NCBI RefSeq assembly: GCF_000715075.1
Contig: NC_134101.1
Span: forward strand, 138,212,237 to 138,276,236
From: Nicotiana tabacum
Lineage: Eukaryota; Streptophyta; Magnoliopsida; Solanales; Solanaceae
DNA length: 64,000 nt
Direction: 5' to 3'
Below the pieces are notes generated by a model that worked only from the letters and a program-made list of their open reading frames with translations, did not search any database and was not told the origin of the DNA. Numbering within the stretch: the stretch's first letter is position 1; each line of letters opens with the position of its first letter. A program made the translations under genes and the position numbers. Below, piece by piece: positions 47,807-58,827 of the stretch.

Positions 47807-48523
47807 TTAAGCAGCAACCCAAAATTGTTGTGAACTCAAATCTTGGTTTCCAGATTTGGATTCTGTTCCAGCCAAGAATGGTGGAGAAATAACAAAGGGT
47901 ATTAGCCAAGAATCCTCATGATGCTAGCAGAGGAGGAGCGTTTGGGGTAATTGAAACGGTCAAGAAATTTGGTAGGGAGGCTAATACCGGAAGGGGGAAA
48001 AGGGGTTTATTACTTTGAAAAAAGTGCAATGTGACCGTTACACTTGAGTTGATAATTGTGGGGTTTTTGTGTGCGAGAACAGCCTGTATTACCACCGTTA
48101 CGTATCAGAGCCGTGGATTTTGTTGCTTTATTTTTATTTCTTTCTTAATAAATAATAATAATGGTGGGTTAAAAGAATTTTATAATATGAACTACCTGAT
48201 AACTATTCATAATAAATGCAATTTATATATAAAAATTTTAAAGTAAACAATTTGCTATAATAGAATAATAAAAAAAATTAGACCATTAGTGCATATAATC
48301 TGAATCTTTTTAATAACCTTTTCACTTCTTTTTTCGGAGGGACGAGATTTAAACATTATAACTCAAATCAATCACTAACTCTACTGAAATAACTATAACC
48401 AGATTTAATTAGCCTATCTTATGAGATCCGAACCACATTATCTGGTAAATCCTTTTATTATAATTTTTTTTTCTATTTTTGCAGCTCCCTCTAGGTGATA
48501 AAGTACTTCCTCTATCTCAACTT
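47807..48523. other. 5' flank of the JASON-like gene
   Basis: No gene recognised. Presumably the promoter and leader of the minus-strand gene at its left; no TATA box could be chosen. Confidence 0.5.
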
Positions 48524-48643
48524 GAACAACAACATATTCAGTATAATTTCACAAGTGGGGTTTCGGAGGGTAATGTGTATGCAGACATTACCCCTACCTG
48601 GAAAGGTAGCGAAGTTGTTTTCGATAGACTCTCGACTCAAAAG
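48524..48643 (-). mobile_element. TS-type SINE
   Basis: Minus-strand reading: cgagagtctatcgaaaacaa, then taggggtaatgtctgcatac, then accccacttgtgaaattata, ending in a gttgttgttc tail. This is the body and (TTG)n tail of the Solanaceae TS SINE in diverged form. The head promoter part is not evident. Confidence 0.8.
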
Positions 48644-49292
48644 AATTTGGGAACTATTGTTTATTAAAACTAATTTGATCAATTTGATATTAAACAGAGT
48701 AGATTAATTTTTAAAAGTAAAATATAAATATTCATAAGTTACATGAAAACATCAGTAAGTTAAAATACTCCTCATATCAAAATGACAATTGAATACAATC
48801 TTAAATGTTAGTCAAAATTCGTGTAAATTTTCAAATATTTTAATATAGAGAGATTAGTAATGGCACCCAGTCTCCTTAAAATCAGGCAACACACATACTT
48901 TTGACTCCTCAATTATATTTGTTTATTTTATTTCTTGTTCTCCTTCAAAATTTATAGGGATATGCAGTTTCCTCTTCCAGATTTAGCACTATAAATGCAT
49001 TCTTATACGTAATTGTTTTTTCTCGGAAATCTTTACTTTTTTTATTCTCAATAAGCGTAGACATGTTTTAAATAACAGTACTAAGTTGGATAAGTGTCAA
49101 ATTACCTAAGTGTGGTTTGTGACTTAACAAAAATTATTGCTTCCATTTCTCCTCAAATTAGTTTGTGAGCAAAAGTTGAATAAGCAATAAAAAGAATTCA
49201 TAGTCTTGTTCTTCATTTTTCTACATACTCTAGAAGTTCGTGAAAGCTCTTGCTCCCAGATAGTAATTTTATTTGCGGGTTTTGATGAATTC
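48644..49292. other. AT-rich intergenic DNA
   Basis: No feature recognised. Confidence 0.6.
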
Positions 49293-49725
49293 TAGGGGCA
49301 ATTTGAGCTCAAATTTATCTAACCCGCCCAACCCGTCCAGAGATTAATGAGTTGAGCTATAAATATTTTAGTTCGTGGGTTAATTTGGGCTGAACCTAAG
49401 TTAACTCATTACTTTTTGTAGCTCATTTGACACTTTAAGCAGCCCAAATACAATCAATGAAACTTACTCAAAACAAAGGGATCTTACCCCAACTTATCTA
49501 GAAATTTACTTAGTTGCCCAAATTTTATTTTATTTTTGTTATATATATTTTTAAAAGATGGAACAAGTTGGACGGGTTGGGTTATGACCCATTGTTTAGC
49601 TCATCTTGATCCAGCCCATCTTAGCTCAAGTACGCTTTGGGCTGGGTGGGACAACAACCCATTTATTGACCTAACTCATCTTGACCCGCACAAATTCAAC
49701 CCAACCCGTCCATTTGCCATCTCTA
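49293..49725. mobile_element. hAT-type MITE with 8-bp target duplication
   Basis: 433 bp, beginning taggggcaatttgagctc and ending catttgccatctctA (reverse complement tagagatggcaaatg). Flanks are atgaattc (49285-49292) and atgaatcc (49726-49733), 7 of 8. Interior rich in acccaacccgtcc and its complement. Same group as 35285-35722. Confidence 0.8.
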
Positions 49726-49760
49726 ATGAATCCCTTCATACTCCTCTAACAACACAGAAT

Positions 49761-50285
49761 CTATGTCCTAATGAATACAGAGAGCCAGCTCAGTTGATAC
49801 TTGTCCAGCAAACCCTTTATAACTGCGAATTGATTGTCCTCGACTAATGTCATGCATGTGTCCTTGTTTCCTATATCATCCACCCTATCAGTATTTTTTC
49901 CAAAATTTTGTGTGAATTTAGATTTCTTAGATTCGCAAAAGGAGATATCTGGAGCAGGAATCGACTGATGTGGAATATGGTTGATTCCTTCAGTGACAGC
50001 GGAAGTGAAGGGTTGGTAAATCTTCTTCAAATCATTAATGCCGGCCAAGTCAATAGTGACCTTTCTACTACTTGTAGAACTTTCTTCATCTCATATGCTA
50101 GCACTTCACCATCACCATCAATGTGGGCCAAATCAATCCCATAACTACTGAAGAATGGTTTAACTTTCCCATACAATTCGTTCTCTAGCTCAAGATCGTC
50201 ACTTAGAATTCAACCAGCATTCTCTACGTCACGTTTACGAATTAGAACCTCTTGAGAAATCTGCCTAACACTTCGAGGACATTTA
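49761..50285 (-). pseudogene. Unidentified decayed coding fragment
   Basis: On the minus strand two overlapping frames give protein-like text: upstream QISQEVLIRKRDVENAG, a stop, then ILSDDLELENELYGKVKPFF and GIDLAHIDGDGEVLAYEMKK; downstream, after a shift near 50045, INDLKKIYQPFTSAVTEGIN up to a stop at 49761. The hydrophobic/charged pattern and GIDLAHIDGDGE look like real protein, but I do not recognise the family. One stop and at least one frameshift suggest a pseudogene or a captured fragment. The gypsy LTR starts immediately to its right. Confidence 0.4.
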
Positions 50286-52303
50286 TCAAACACGTGATGT
50301 CATGACCCAAATCCCATAATAGGTCATGATGACACCCAACGATGCTTCTAGCAAGCCAACGCGTGAACCTCCAAACATAATTATCCATTTTAACTTTTAA
50401 AACCAGGAATTTCATAAAATAAATAGAATTTATCTTAAACTCATAGAAACATATGTTTTTCTTTACCAAATTATCGAGTATAAATAAATCACAAAGCGAA
50501 GTGATAATAATAACAATACTAGGTACAACTGTGAGGATCCACTAGAAACTCTCAAAATTCGGTGTCACAAGTACATGATCAAATACTATGAAGTGTAATA
50601 TTACTACAACATCTGTATGGAAGTATAATTTTCACGACTAATCAAGTAGCTCGTCGCGTATCTGAAATAACAAGTCTGGTACTTTACGCTAGCCTAGTCT
50701 CTTGCTAAAATATAATTTAAGGCTTTTAAAACAGGCAAAGACAACTCAAGTAATACAGTTAAACATGGTATGAGCCTATGTCTACCAAGACATGATTAAA
50801 ATCTAGCATACGCAGGGACACTCGTCACATCATACGTGCGTAGCTCCTATAACACGTAGCACATAATAAATATAGCACTTACGGGGTAATTTCTCCTTCG
50901 CAAGGTTAGACATGAGACTTACCTCACTTCAAAATTTGATAACCGGTTCCAACGTCTCTCTAGCACCTCAAACCAATGCCAAACGATCTGAAGCTAGTAA
51001 AATAACGTGCAAACCAATCAAAATATACTCAAAGACTCGTAATTTAACATTTAAAAATAATTTCCAACTACACACGAAAAGTCAATAAAATCAACCCCTA
51101 GTCCCACGCTCCCATATACAAAAAATTCTCAAAAATAAATACTACTCATAATAACACAAACTCAAATATATAATTTATTCTCAATTTCATGTCTAATTTC
51201 GTGGTCAGAATCCAAAATATCATTTCTAGGTTTTCTTTCAAAATCCCGTAATTTCTACCAATTTTCATGTCAAAATCCATACATGTTCATAAAATAAAAT
51301 CAAAACTAGGTTAGAAATACTTACCCTCAATAGGTGGATGAAATAGCTCCCCGAAATAGCCCCAAAATCGGCTCCAAAAGAGAAAATGTGATGGAAATGA
51401 GCAAATTCCTAATTTGCTGACTTATATTCTGCCATTGTACTTCATCTTCGCAATCGCGGAAACACCATCGCAATCACGAAAGCTAATACTGCCACCACTA
51501 GAATTTCCTCCTTCGCGATTACGACCAACAACAACCTAGACCTACGAGAACGCGAGATCAACTCCATGAACGCATAGGCCAAGACTTCCATCTCTCAGAA
51601 ATTTCCTTCCGTGATTGCGGACACGCCCACGTGATTGTGATTAACAACCTTCCAAACCAGGTCATCCCCACAACACATCGTGTTCGCGACCCTCTCCATG
51701 TGAATGCGAAGCACACCTATATCAACCACCGCAATCGCGAACCCCAAGCTGCGATCGTGAAGAACAATTCTTCCCCACTCCCAAAAAACACTACGTGATC
51801 GCGATGTACGCCCCTGACACCAGAAACCAACATTCACAAAATAAAGGGAAATGGTCTAAAACTATCCCGAAACTCCCTCGAGCCCTTGGGACCCCGTCTA
51901 ATCATACAAGCCAGTTACAATATCTTATCCAAACTTGTCCACAAACTAGAAATTCCACGAATTACATCAAAACTAACCAACTTCCTATTAACATTCAAAT
52001 TTTGTCGATCGCGTCTAAATCACACTTAGATATTCTAGATCACAACCAAACTTCATGCATAAGTTCCAATTAATAAAATGAACCTGTCCAAGGTCCCAGA
52101 TCAGTGTTTGGATCCGATAATACCAAAGTCCACTCTAAGTTAAACTTAGCAAATTTCGATAATATGCGTTGAATCGCTCCCGGACCATTCAATACTCAAC
52201 TTGGATATGCGCCCAAGTCTAAAATCACCTAAAAACCTATAGGAACCTTTAAATCCCGATTCTGAGATCGTTTGCTAAAAAGTCAAGCTTTGGTCAACTC
52301 TTC

Positions 52304-53206
52304 TAATAGAATGTAAGGGTCAACCAAACTCTATAGAGAACCAGGTTCTCTATCAGATTCGATAGTATACACACACATCAGCAAATAAATGACGAGGAAT
52401 TTTACGTGAAAAATTTCCCATTCAACGGGATTAAAAACCACAACCTACCCTTATAGGATTTCAACTTCACTACTGAGCAACTTTCATATTACAACCTATG
52501 CAACTTAGGAATTAAACTCTTAATCCCTTATTAACTTATAATACTTTATTACAAGCCAGTTTGTAATAAACTCTATTACAAAGACTTTACAACATGACTA
52601 ACTCTAACCAAGACTCAAACACACTGGTTTAAGGTTTACAAAGGTGTTCCTACAAAATGCTTCTAAATAAGCTAGATAGGAATTACAATTTGAAGAACTA
52701 TTCCAAAGTCACAACTCAACTAAGGACATACAATAACTCGATGTGGGAACTGGCCCGTAGTTGCTTTGTTCTTTGTTCTTGAAGCATTTGAAACTTGCTT
52801 GCTGAATGGTCACGTGAGTGAGCTTGAGTAAAATCTCTAAGTGTTCAAGTGTTTGTTTTTACCTCACTTGAATGCATATATACATGTGTGACATCACTTA
52901 TAATGATATAAGCACGGTAGGTAAAAAGTCTTCCCTGGAAAGTTGATTGCAACACTGTTCCTGCACTGTAGCATGTGCAAGCAGCAACTTTTCAGTTGGA
53001 AAGTTGACTTCGTACAGTCTCCTCGGGAACTAGTAGGGACATATTCCCTCAGTTGTTCCTTCCACTCTAAAGAGTTGAAACATAACGCACGCTGAATCTC
53101 AACCTAGAACCTTGTAATCTTGAGGTCTTGTAAATGTGTAACAAGTTCCTTATTTGGTTCTGAATAGTAAGTTTGTTAGATCATCAAAACATAAAGTAAA
53201 GTACTT
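52304..53206 (-). repeat. 3' LTR of the coiled-coil copia element
   Basis: Begins taatagaatgtaagg (first base pair of TG mutated) and is cut at gtactt by the inverted-repeat element. Confidence 0.8.
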
Positions 53207-54892
53207 GTGAGCACGTGATTTTTGCCCTATATGAATTACTCCCATAAATTCAAAACAAAATAACTTCTTTTCATTATTTGCAATTTTGTGGATTTTGTGG
53301 CATTTTCTAATAATTGTTTGCATTTGTATGTGCATGTCTATTTTATTTAATTCATGAAAATATAAAAATACACTGCATTTGCATTTAGGATCTAATTTTG
53401 CATTAATTAGTTATTTAGTGCTTTTTAAAAAATGGAAAAAATCACAAAATAGTTTATTTTGCACTTTTAATTTTAATTTCGAATTTTGGTGGTTTTTCTT
53501 TAATTTGGTATTTGATTAGTTGTGGTAATTATCATTTATAGTTAGTTAATTTAATTTGATAGAATAATTTGATTAGTAATTAATTTAGGCTTTATTTTAA
53601 TTTTAATTTAAAAAGAAATTAGAAGAAAAATTGAAAAAATGAAAATGAAAAGGAAAAGGGAATAAAAGCAAACTTAGTTCTGGGCCAAGCTTATACCAGC
53701 CCAAGTTGTCCCCCATTAACTTGTCCAAACTAAGGCCCAATTACGCCACAACCCGGTCCAAGTGATCAGCCATGGAGGCCATCGAATCGACGTAGTACGA
53801 AAGCGATAATACGTCGTTTTGAGTTCAACTCTATTAAACTGATCTCAGCCGATCATTTTTCAGCATCCAACGGTTGTGAAACTCCTTCTCTTTTAATTAA
53901 AATTGTCTGAAAGAGTAACCCTGAACCATCTCATTCATCTCTTAGACCTCTCATCTCACCACCGCCCACCACCCACCGGAATTCACCACCGGTGGCAGTG
54001 TATCTCCAAACTCCACCAAATCTTGACCCTATCACCCCCGTTGTCTTCCCATTCAGAATCCGCCATTAGTTCTATCCAAAAGTTACTCAATTCATCCAAA
54101 TCTTAAATCTAAGCCTGCCGAGAACCCGACCTTGTACCATTTCTTTTTTTTCTTTTCTCTTCCTATTTTGGTTTCCCCAGGAGATGGCCATGTTTGACAT
54201 CGAACTCTCGACAAGGGGATGTCATTGGGTTTGTGCCTCGCCGGCTGCTTGAAGAGTCGAAGTCTTTCGTCCTCTTTTCTTTTCCTTTTGGCAAATGCCA
54301 AAAATAGTGCTTGTGTTGCAATTTTCATTGTTGGCCAAGAGTCCTGTTCTTCAAGGTTTGGCCAGCCTTTTAGGTATCTTCCTTGTTTCTGTCCTTCTTC
54401 ATTTTTTTCTGTTTCTTCGCCACTTCTTCAAATTTCAACCCCAGGCCCAAATAATTGCCCAACCTTCTCCATGACCTTTGTATTTTTATTCTTTTTTCTT
54501 CTTTTATTTTCTAAAACTAAATTATAAAAATACTTAAATTATTATTAAGAACTAAATTAAGTTATAAAAGCGCAAATCAACTCCCAATAACAATTAACGC
54601 ACAATTAAGTAATAATTAAGCATAAAATTGTATATTTGGACATTAAATGCTAAAAATGCAAAAGATGCCTAAAACAAATTTAATTACTAAAAATTGTAGA
54701 ATTAAATACTACATGCAAAATGCGACATATTTTTGTATTTTTTATTAATTTAACAAATAAACAAGCACAGACAAATACAAATAAATATCCAAAAATGTCA
54801 CAAAATCTCACAAAATTGCACACCAAGGAAAATCATTTTATTTTAAATTTTTTGGGAGTAATTCTCATATAGGGTAAAAATCACGTGCTTAC
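53207..54892. mobile_element. 1.7-kb element with about 35-bp terminal inverted repeats
   Basis: Left end gtgagcacgtgatttttgcc followed by ctatatgaattactccca; right end gggagtaattctcatatagg followed by gtaaaaatcacgtgcttac. The ends are inverted repeats over about 38 bases with few mismatches. Interior 53650-54520 is less AT-rich and has gene-like text (ccaccgcccaccacccaccg; a 102-codon open stretch on plus from 54219) without a recognised product. No target duplication (aaagtactt against atggtgttc), and adjacent copia sequence is missing. Superfamily undetermined; a MULE-like or foldback element is possible. Confidence 0.65.
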
Positions 54893-55200
54893 ATGGTGTT
54901 CTTTGATCTAAGTGATTGAGTAATTCTTCTTTGAATATAGCATTCATCAACTTATGGTATTATCCAAACATGTTCCATGATTTGATCTGATGCAAGCCAC
55001 GTTTGTTTTTATATGTACCTGGATCTTCTTGACAAAAGCCACAGTTTCTTGAAGGATCTCATCCTTGGTTCTGAAGTGATGTCTGCCCCTTTTGGACTTG
55101 AATGAAGATCTGATATGCTTTCCTTTTGCACAAGCATTGCACACTTCATGTTACTTGTTACTCAACTTGATCAGACCACGAACCAGGTTCTTCAGATCCA
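54893..55200 (-). pseudogene. Copia integrase fragment
   Basis: Minus strand: MCNACAKGKHIRSSFKSKRG is the end of the integrase zinc region. It jumps directly to RTKDEILQETVAFVKKIQVH and ACIRSNHGTCLDNT, i.e. the middle of the core is deleted. Ends at the inverted-repeat element. Confidence 0.8.
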
Positions 55201-55780
55201 GTTTATTTAGTGATAGACAACTTGCAATGCTCTAGTCTTTTGTCCCATAGTTCAGCATTATCTTTAACAGCTTTCAACCAACTTATATCTCCACTCTGTA
55301 GAATCTCGAGCATAGCAACATAAGTAGTCTTGTGTCTTTTGGCTACAACATCACCTCACCAGTCATAGGATTTGAGATTGTACATATCCTGGACAAGAAT
55401 TTCACCTTATTTCCTTTTACCCAAATCTTCCAACTCTTAGAGCGTACCTCCCTTTAGCCATTTTCAAAAGGGTACACTCTCTCCTTGCAGGGCTTTTAGT
55501 GAAGGAAAATTGATTGTATTTCCAGTCCTGTCCTTTGAGCAGCCGTTGTTCATATGTCATATTAGCTGCTCCTTTTCACTACTCCCTGCACACGGAAATC
55601 AGGAGTTAGATTTAGGAACCCAAATGAGTTTGGGTCCCTTGTTAAAAGAAAGGGATGAATGAGTGCTCTCTTAGTTCAAGCAGGCAAAATGCATTTCCTA
55701 TTGGACGGACCAGGTCCTCTTGCAGTATTTGCTCTCTTAGCAAAGACTTTATTTCTCTGATGAGACTGAACCCTGGCCAT

Positions 55781-57685
55781 TCAATTTTCCTTGAGGTGCC
55801 CATTTTTACCACAGTGGGTACATAGCCAATTGTCAGGTATAGTAACATACTTTCTATGATGGTTGTAGGGAATCTTTTCCCTTTGAAACCCAATCCCCCC
55901 CCCCATGTTTCCCCCAGGGTTGGTGTACATGGCAGTGAGAACATCAGAGGACCAGGTCCACTTAAGAGATTTTTTAAGATCACTCTTTACTTTCCCGAGT
56001 TTTACCTGAAGTTGTTTATTTTTCTCAATTTCAACACACAGACTAGTCTTTACCAAATTAAACTTATTTTCAAGCTTAATATGTACTTCACTTGCAAATT
56101 CATTTCCCTTTTTAGAGTTTCCAGGCCTATTTACCGTTTTAAATTCCTCAATTATTTCTTTTAAGTCTACTACCAGCACTACTAGGTCATCTCTTTCTTG
56201 CTCAATGATAGCAAATCTCTCAGTCAAGTTTTCCTTTTCTTTACTTGCACACTCAATAGTTTCTTTTAAGTCCACCACAACCACCATTAGAACATATCTT
56301 TCATGTTCTATACTAGTAATTTTCTCTTTTAAGGCATTTTTTTCTTTTTTCAGGTTCTCTATTATTTTTTTCAAATCGACTACAACGACTACTAGGTCAT
56401 CTCTTGTTTGTTCAGCTTCCCATAATTCCATAGTTAATGCATATTTATCATTGATAAGACTATGGTATGCATCAATTAGCACATTTTCTAATAACATGAG
56501 CTTCTTAGGAGAGTAAGATATCAAATTTCTCTGAACATCCAGAAAGTTTACCTCATCCTCATCAGATTGAGCCATTAAAGCAAAGATTGAATCATAATCA
56601 GTTGCTTTATTTTCTACTGGCATCATTAAACTATCACCATGGTCGTTTTCTTCTTCAGATTTGCTGGAGGAGTCTCCCCATGCAGCAAGAGCTTGCTTTA
56701 CAACATTGTCAGCATCATTCTTCCTCTTGAAGCGTTTGTCAGGAACCTGGTTCCTCTTGGCTGCTTTGTCAAAGTTGTTATTATACTGATCTTGCTTTAG
56801 AAGTGGGCAATCCTTGATGAAGTGTCCTGGCTTGCCACATTTATGATAGAGGTCATAATTTCTTGACTTGTTGGAGCTTCCCCTTTTTGGACTGCCTCCA
56901 TTCCTGTGAACCATCTTCTAGAACCTTTTTGTCAAGTAGGTCATGTCTCCGTCTTCACCACTTGAGTCATTGATGTCCGTCTTGAGGACCATGTTCTTCT
57001 CTCTCTTGGGCTCTTTTATTTCATTGTCCTTCTTCTTCTTCATTTTGTAGGTTTTCAAGTTTCCAACAAGTTCATCCACGGTCAGTGTCTGCATGTCTTT
57101 AGCCTCTGTAATGGCGTTAACATTGCTTTCCCAAGAACTGGGCAGTACACTAAGGATTTTTCTGACAAGCTTGTTTCTGGAATAATTTTACCAAGAACAT
57201 GAAGCTCATTGATGATGGAGGTGAATCGAGTATGCATATCTTAGATGGATTCATCATCTTTCATTTTGAAGAGCTCATATTCTGTTGTGAGCATATAAAT
57301 CTTGGATTGCTTCACCTGTGTTGTTCCATCGTGAGCTGTCTAAAGAGCCTCCCAGATCTCTTTTGCTGATTGACAAGCTGATATCTTATTATATTCATCA
57401 GGGCCAATGCCACACATAAGAATTTTCTTTGCACGAAAAATCTTTTCTATGGACTTTTCTATCAGCGCCAATGAATTCCTTCCTCGTCTTGGGAATGGCT
57501 ACAACTGGGTCGCCAAGGTTCTTTGTAGGGACAAAGGGCCCGACACATATGAGATCTCATAACTCAGAATCTTCAGCCATGATGAAGTCGTTCATCCTAG
57601 TCTTCAACCACCCATAGTATTGACCGTTGAACCTTGGAGGTCTATAAGTAGACTGGCCTTCTTCAAAGTTTGGACGAGCAGCCAT
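55781..57685 (-). pseudogene. Copia Gag with coiled coil, broken
   Basis: ATG at 57685 (MAARPNFEEGQSTYRPPRFN) runs 42 codons to a TGA at 57559-57557. The protein text continues in frame fragments to about 56920. The longest open part is 56914-55781 (377 codons). It has a zinc knuckle with Tyr replacing the first Cys (YHKCGKPGHFIKDC), an acidic segment, then a long coiled coil containing three repeats of the form ERDDLVVLVVDLKEIIE, and near its end a second CxxC..H motif (CTHCGKNGHLKEN). Two zinc regions separated by a long coiled coil are seen in some SIRE-type copia Gags. Confidence 0.8.
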
Positions 57686-57728
57686 TCTAGGTGTTAACCT
57701 AATAGAAAGAACCTGCTCTAATACTAAT

Positions 57729-58650
57729 TGATAGAATGTAAGGGTCCACCAAACTCTATAGAGAACCAGATTCTCTATCAGGTTTGACATCACACATACA
57801 CAACAACAAATAAATGACAAGAGGAATTTTACGTGGAAAATTTCTAGCTCAACGGGATTAAAAACCACGACCTACCCTTGTGGGATTTCAACTTCACTAC
57901 TCAGCAACTTTTAGATTGCAACCTAGGAATTAAACTCTTAATCCCTCACTAACTTGTAATACTCTATTACAAGACACTTTGTAATATACTCTATTACAAA
58001 GACTTTACAACTTGACTAACTCTAGCCAAGACTCAAACACACTGTTTAAGGTTTACAAAGGTGTTCCTATAAAATGCTTCTAAATAAGCTAGATAAGAAT
58101 TACAATTTGAAGAACTATTGTAAAGTCACAACTCAACTAAGGACATACAATAACTCGATGTGGGAACTGGTCCGTAGTTGCTTTGTTCTTTATTCTTGAA
58201 GCACTTGAAACTTCCTTGCTGAATGGTCACGTGAGTGAGCTTGAGTAAAATCTCTAAGTGTTCAAGTGTTTTGTTTTTACCTCCCTTGAATGCATATATA
58301 CATGTGTGACATCACTTATAATGATGTAAGCGAGGTAGGTAAAAAGTCTTTCCTGGAAAGTTGACTGCAACAATGTTCCTGCACAGTAGCGTATGCAGAC
58401 AACAAATTTCCAGTTGGAAAGTTGACTTAGTACAGTCTCCTCGGGAACTGGTAGGGACCTGTTCCCTCAGTTGTTATTTCCACTCTGAAGAGTTGAAACA
58501 TAACGCACACTGAATCCTAACCTGGAACCTTGTGATCTTGAGGTCTTGTAAATGTGTAACAGGTTCCTTATCTGGTTCTTGATAGTAAGTTTGTTACATC
58601 ATCAAAACATAAAGTAAAGTACTTATAACCAAAGTACTTGTAACCTATAA
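57729..58650 (-). repeat. 5' LTR of the coiled-coil copia element
   Basis: 922 bp. Nearly identical to 52304-53206 over its first 880 bases. The right edge was set by the tcttc duplication, so its terminal dinucleotide is not the usual one; the inner boundary gatcatcaaaaca (58609) is an alternative end. Confidence 0.75.
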
Positions 58651-58827
58651 TCTTCCAAATTAAAGCTTTCGAATTGAGAATTATCATTTCAAATTAACTT
58701 TGGACTTCCCGAAAATCAAAACCAACTACATGCGCAAGCCATAATACATAAAGTGAAGCTACTCAACGTATCAAACCATCGAACGACATGCTAGAGCTCA
58801 AAACGACTAGTTATTTGGGTCGTTACA

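Larger units (their letters stand above)
52304..58650 (-). mobile_element. Copia element with coiled-coil Gag, degraded
   Basis: Minus orientation. 5' LTR 57729-58650 and 3' LTR 52304-about 53206 are close copies (tgatagaatgtaagggtcc start, aagtaaagtactt near the end). A tRNA-iMet-like primer site, ttagtattagagcagg on minus, is at 57727-57712. Target duplication tcttc. Gag survives in pieces, integrase as a fragment, and reverse transcriptase and RNase H are missing, apparently lost where the 1.7-kb inverted-repeat element now sits. Confidence 0.85.
50298..58827 (-). mobile_element. Gypsy-type 3' LTR split by a copia element
   Basis: Left part 50298-52303, starting tgtcatgacccaaatccc; right part 58656-58827, ending gggtcgttaca, followed by the purine tract (minus of ttctcccccactt, 58828-58840). 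Without the insert the LTR is about 2.2 kb. tgtcatgaccc and the cgttaca end place it near the element at 22457, but the sequences are not the same family. The flanking duplication tcttc (52299-52303 and 58651-58655) proves the later insertion. The partner LTR is outside the window. Confidence 0.8.

Noticed and set aside
54219..54527. 102-codon plus-strand frame with a signal-peptide-like start
   Set aside because: Inside the inverted-repeat element, no family recognised, rich in Phe/Ser from a TC-rich tract; kept only as possible cargo.
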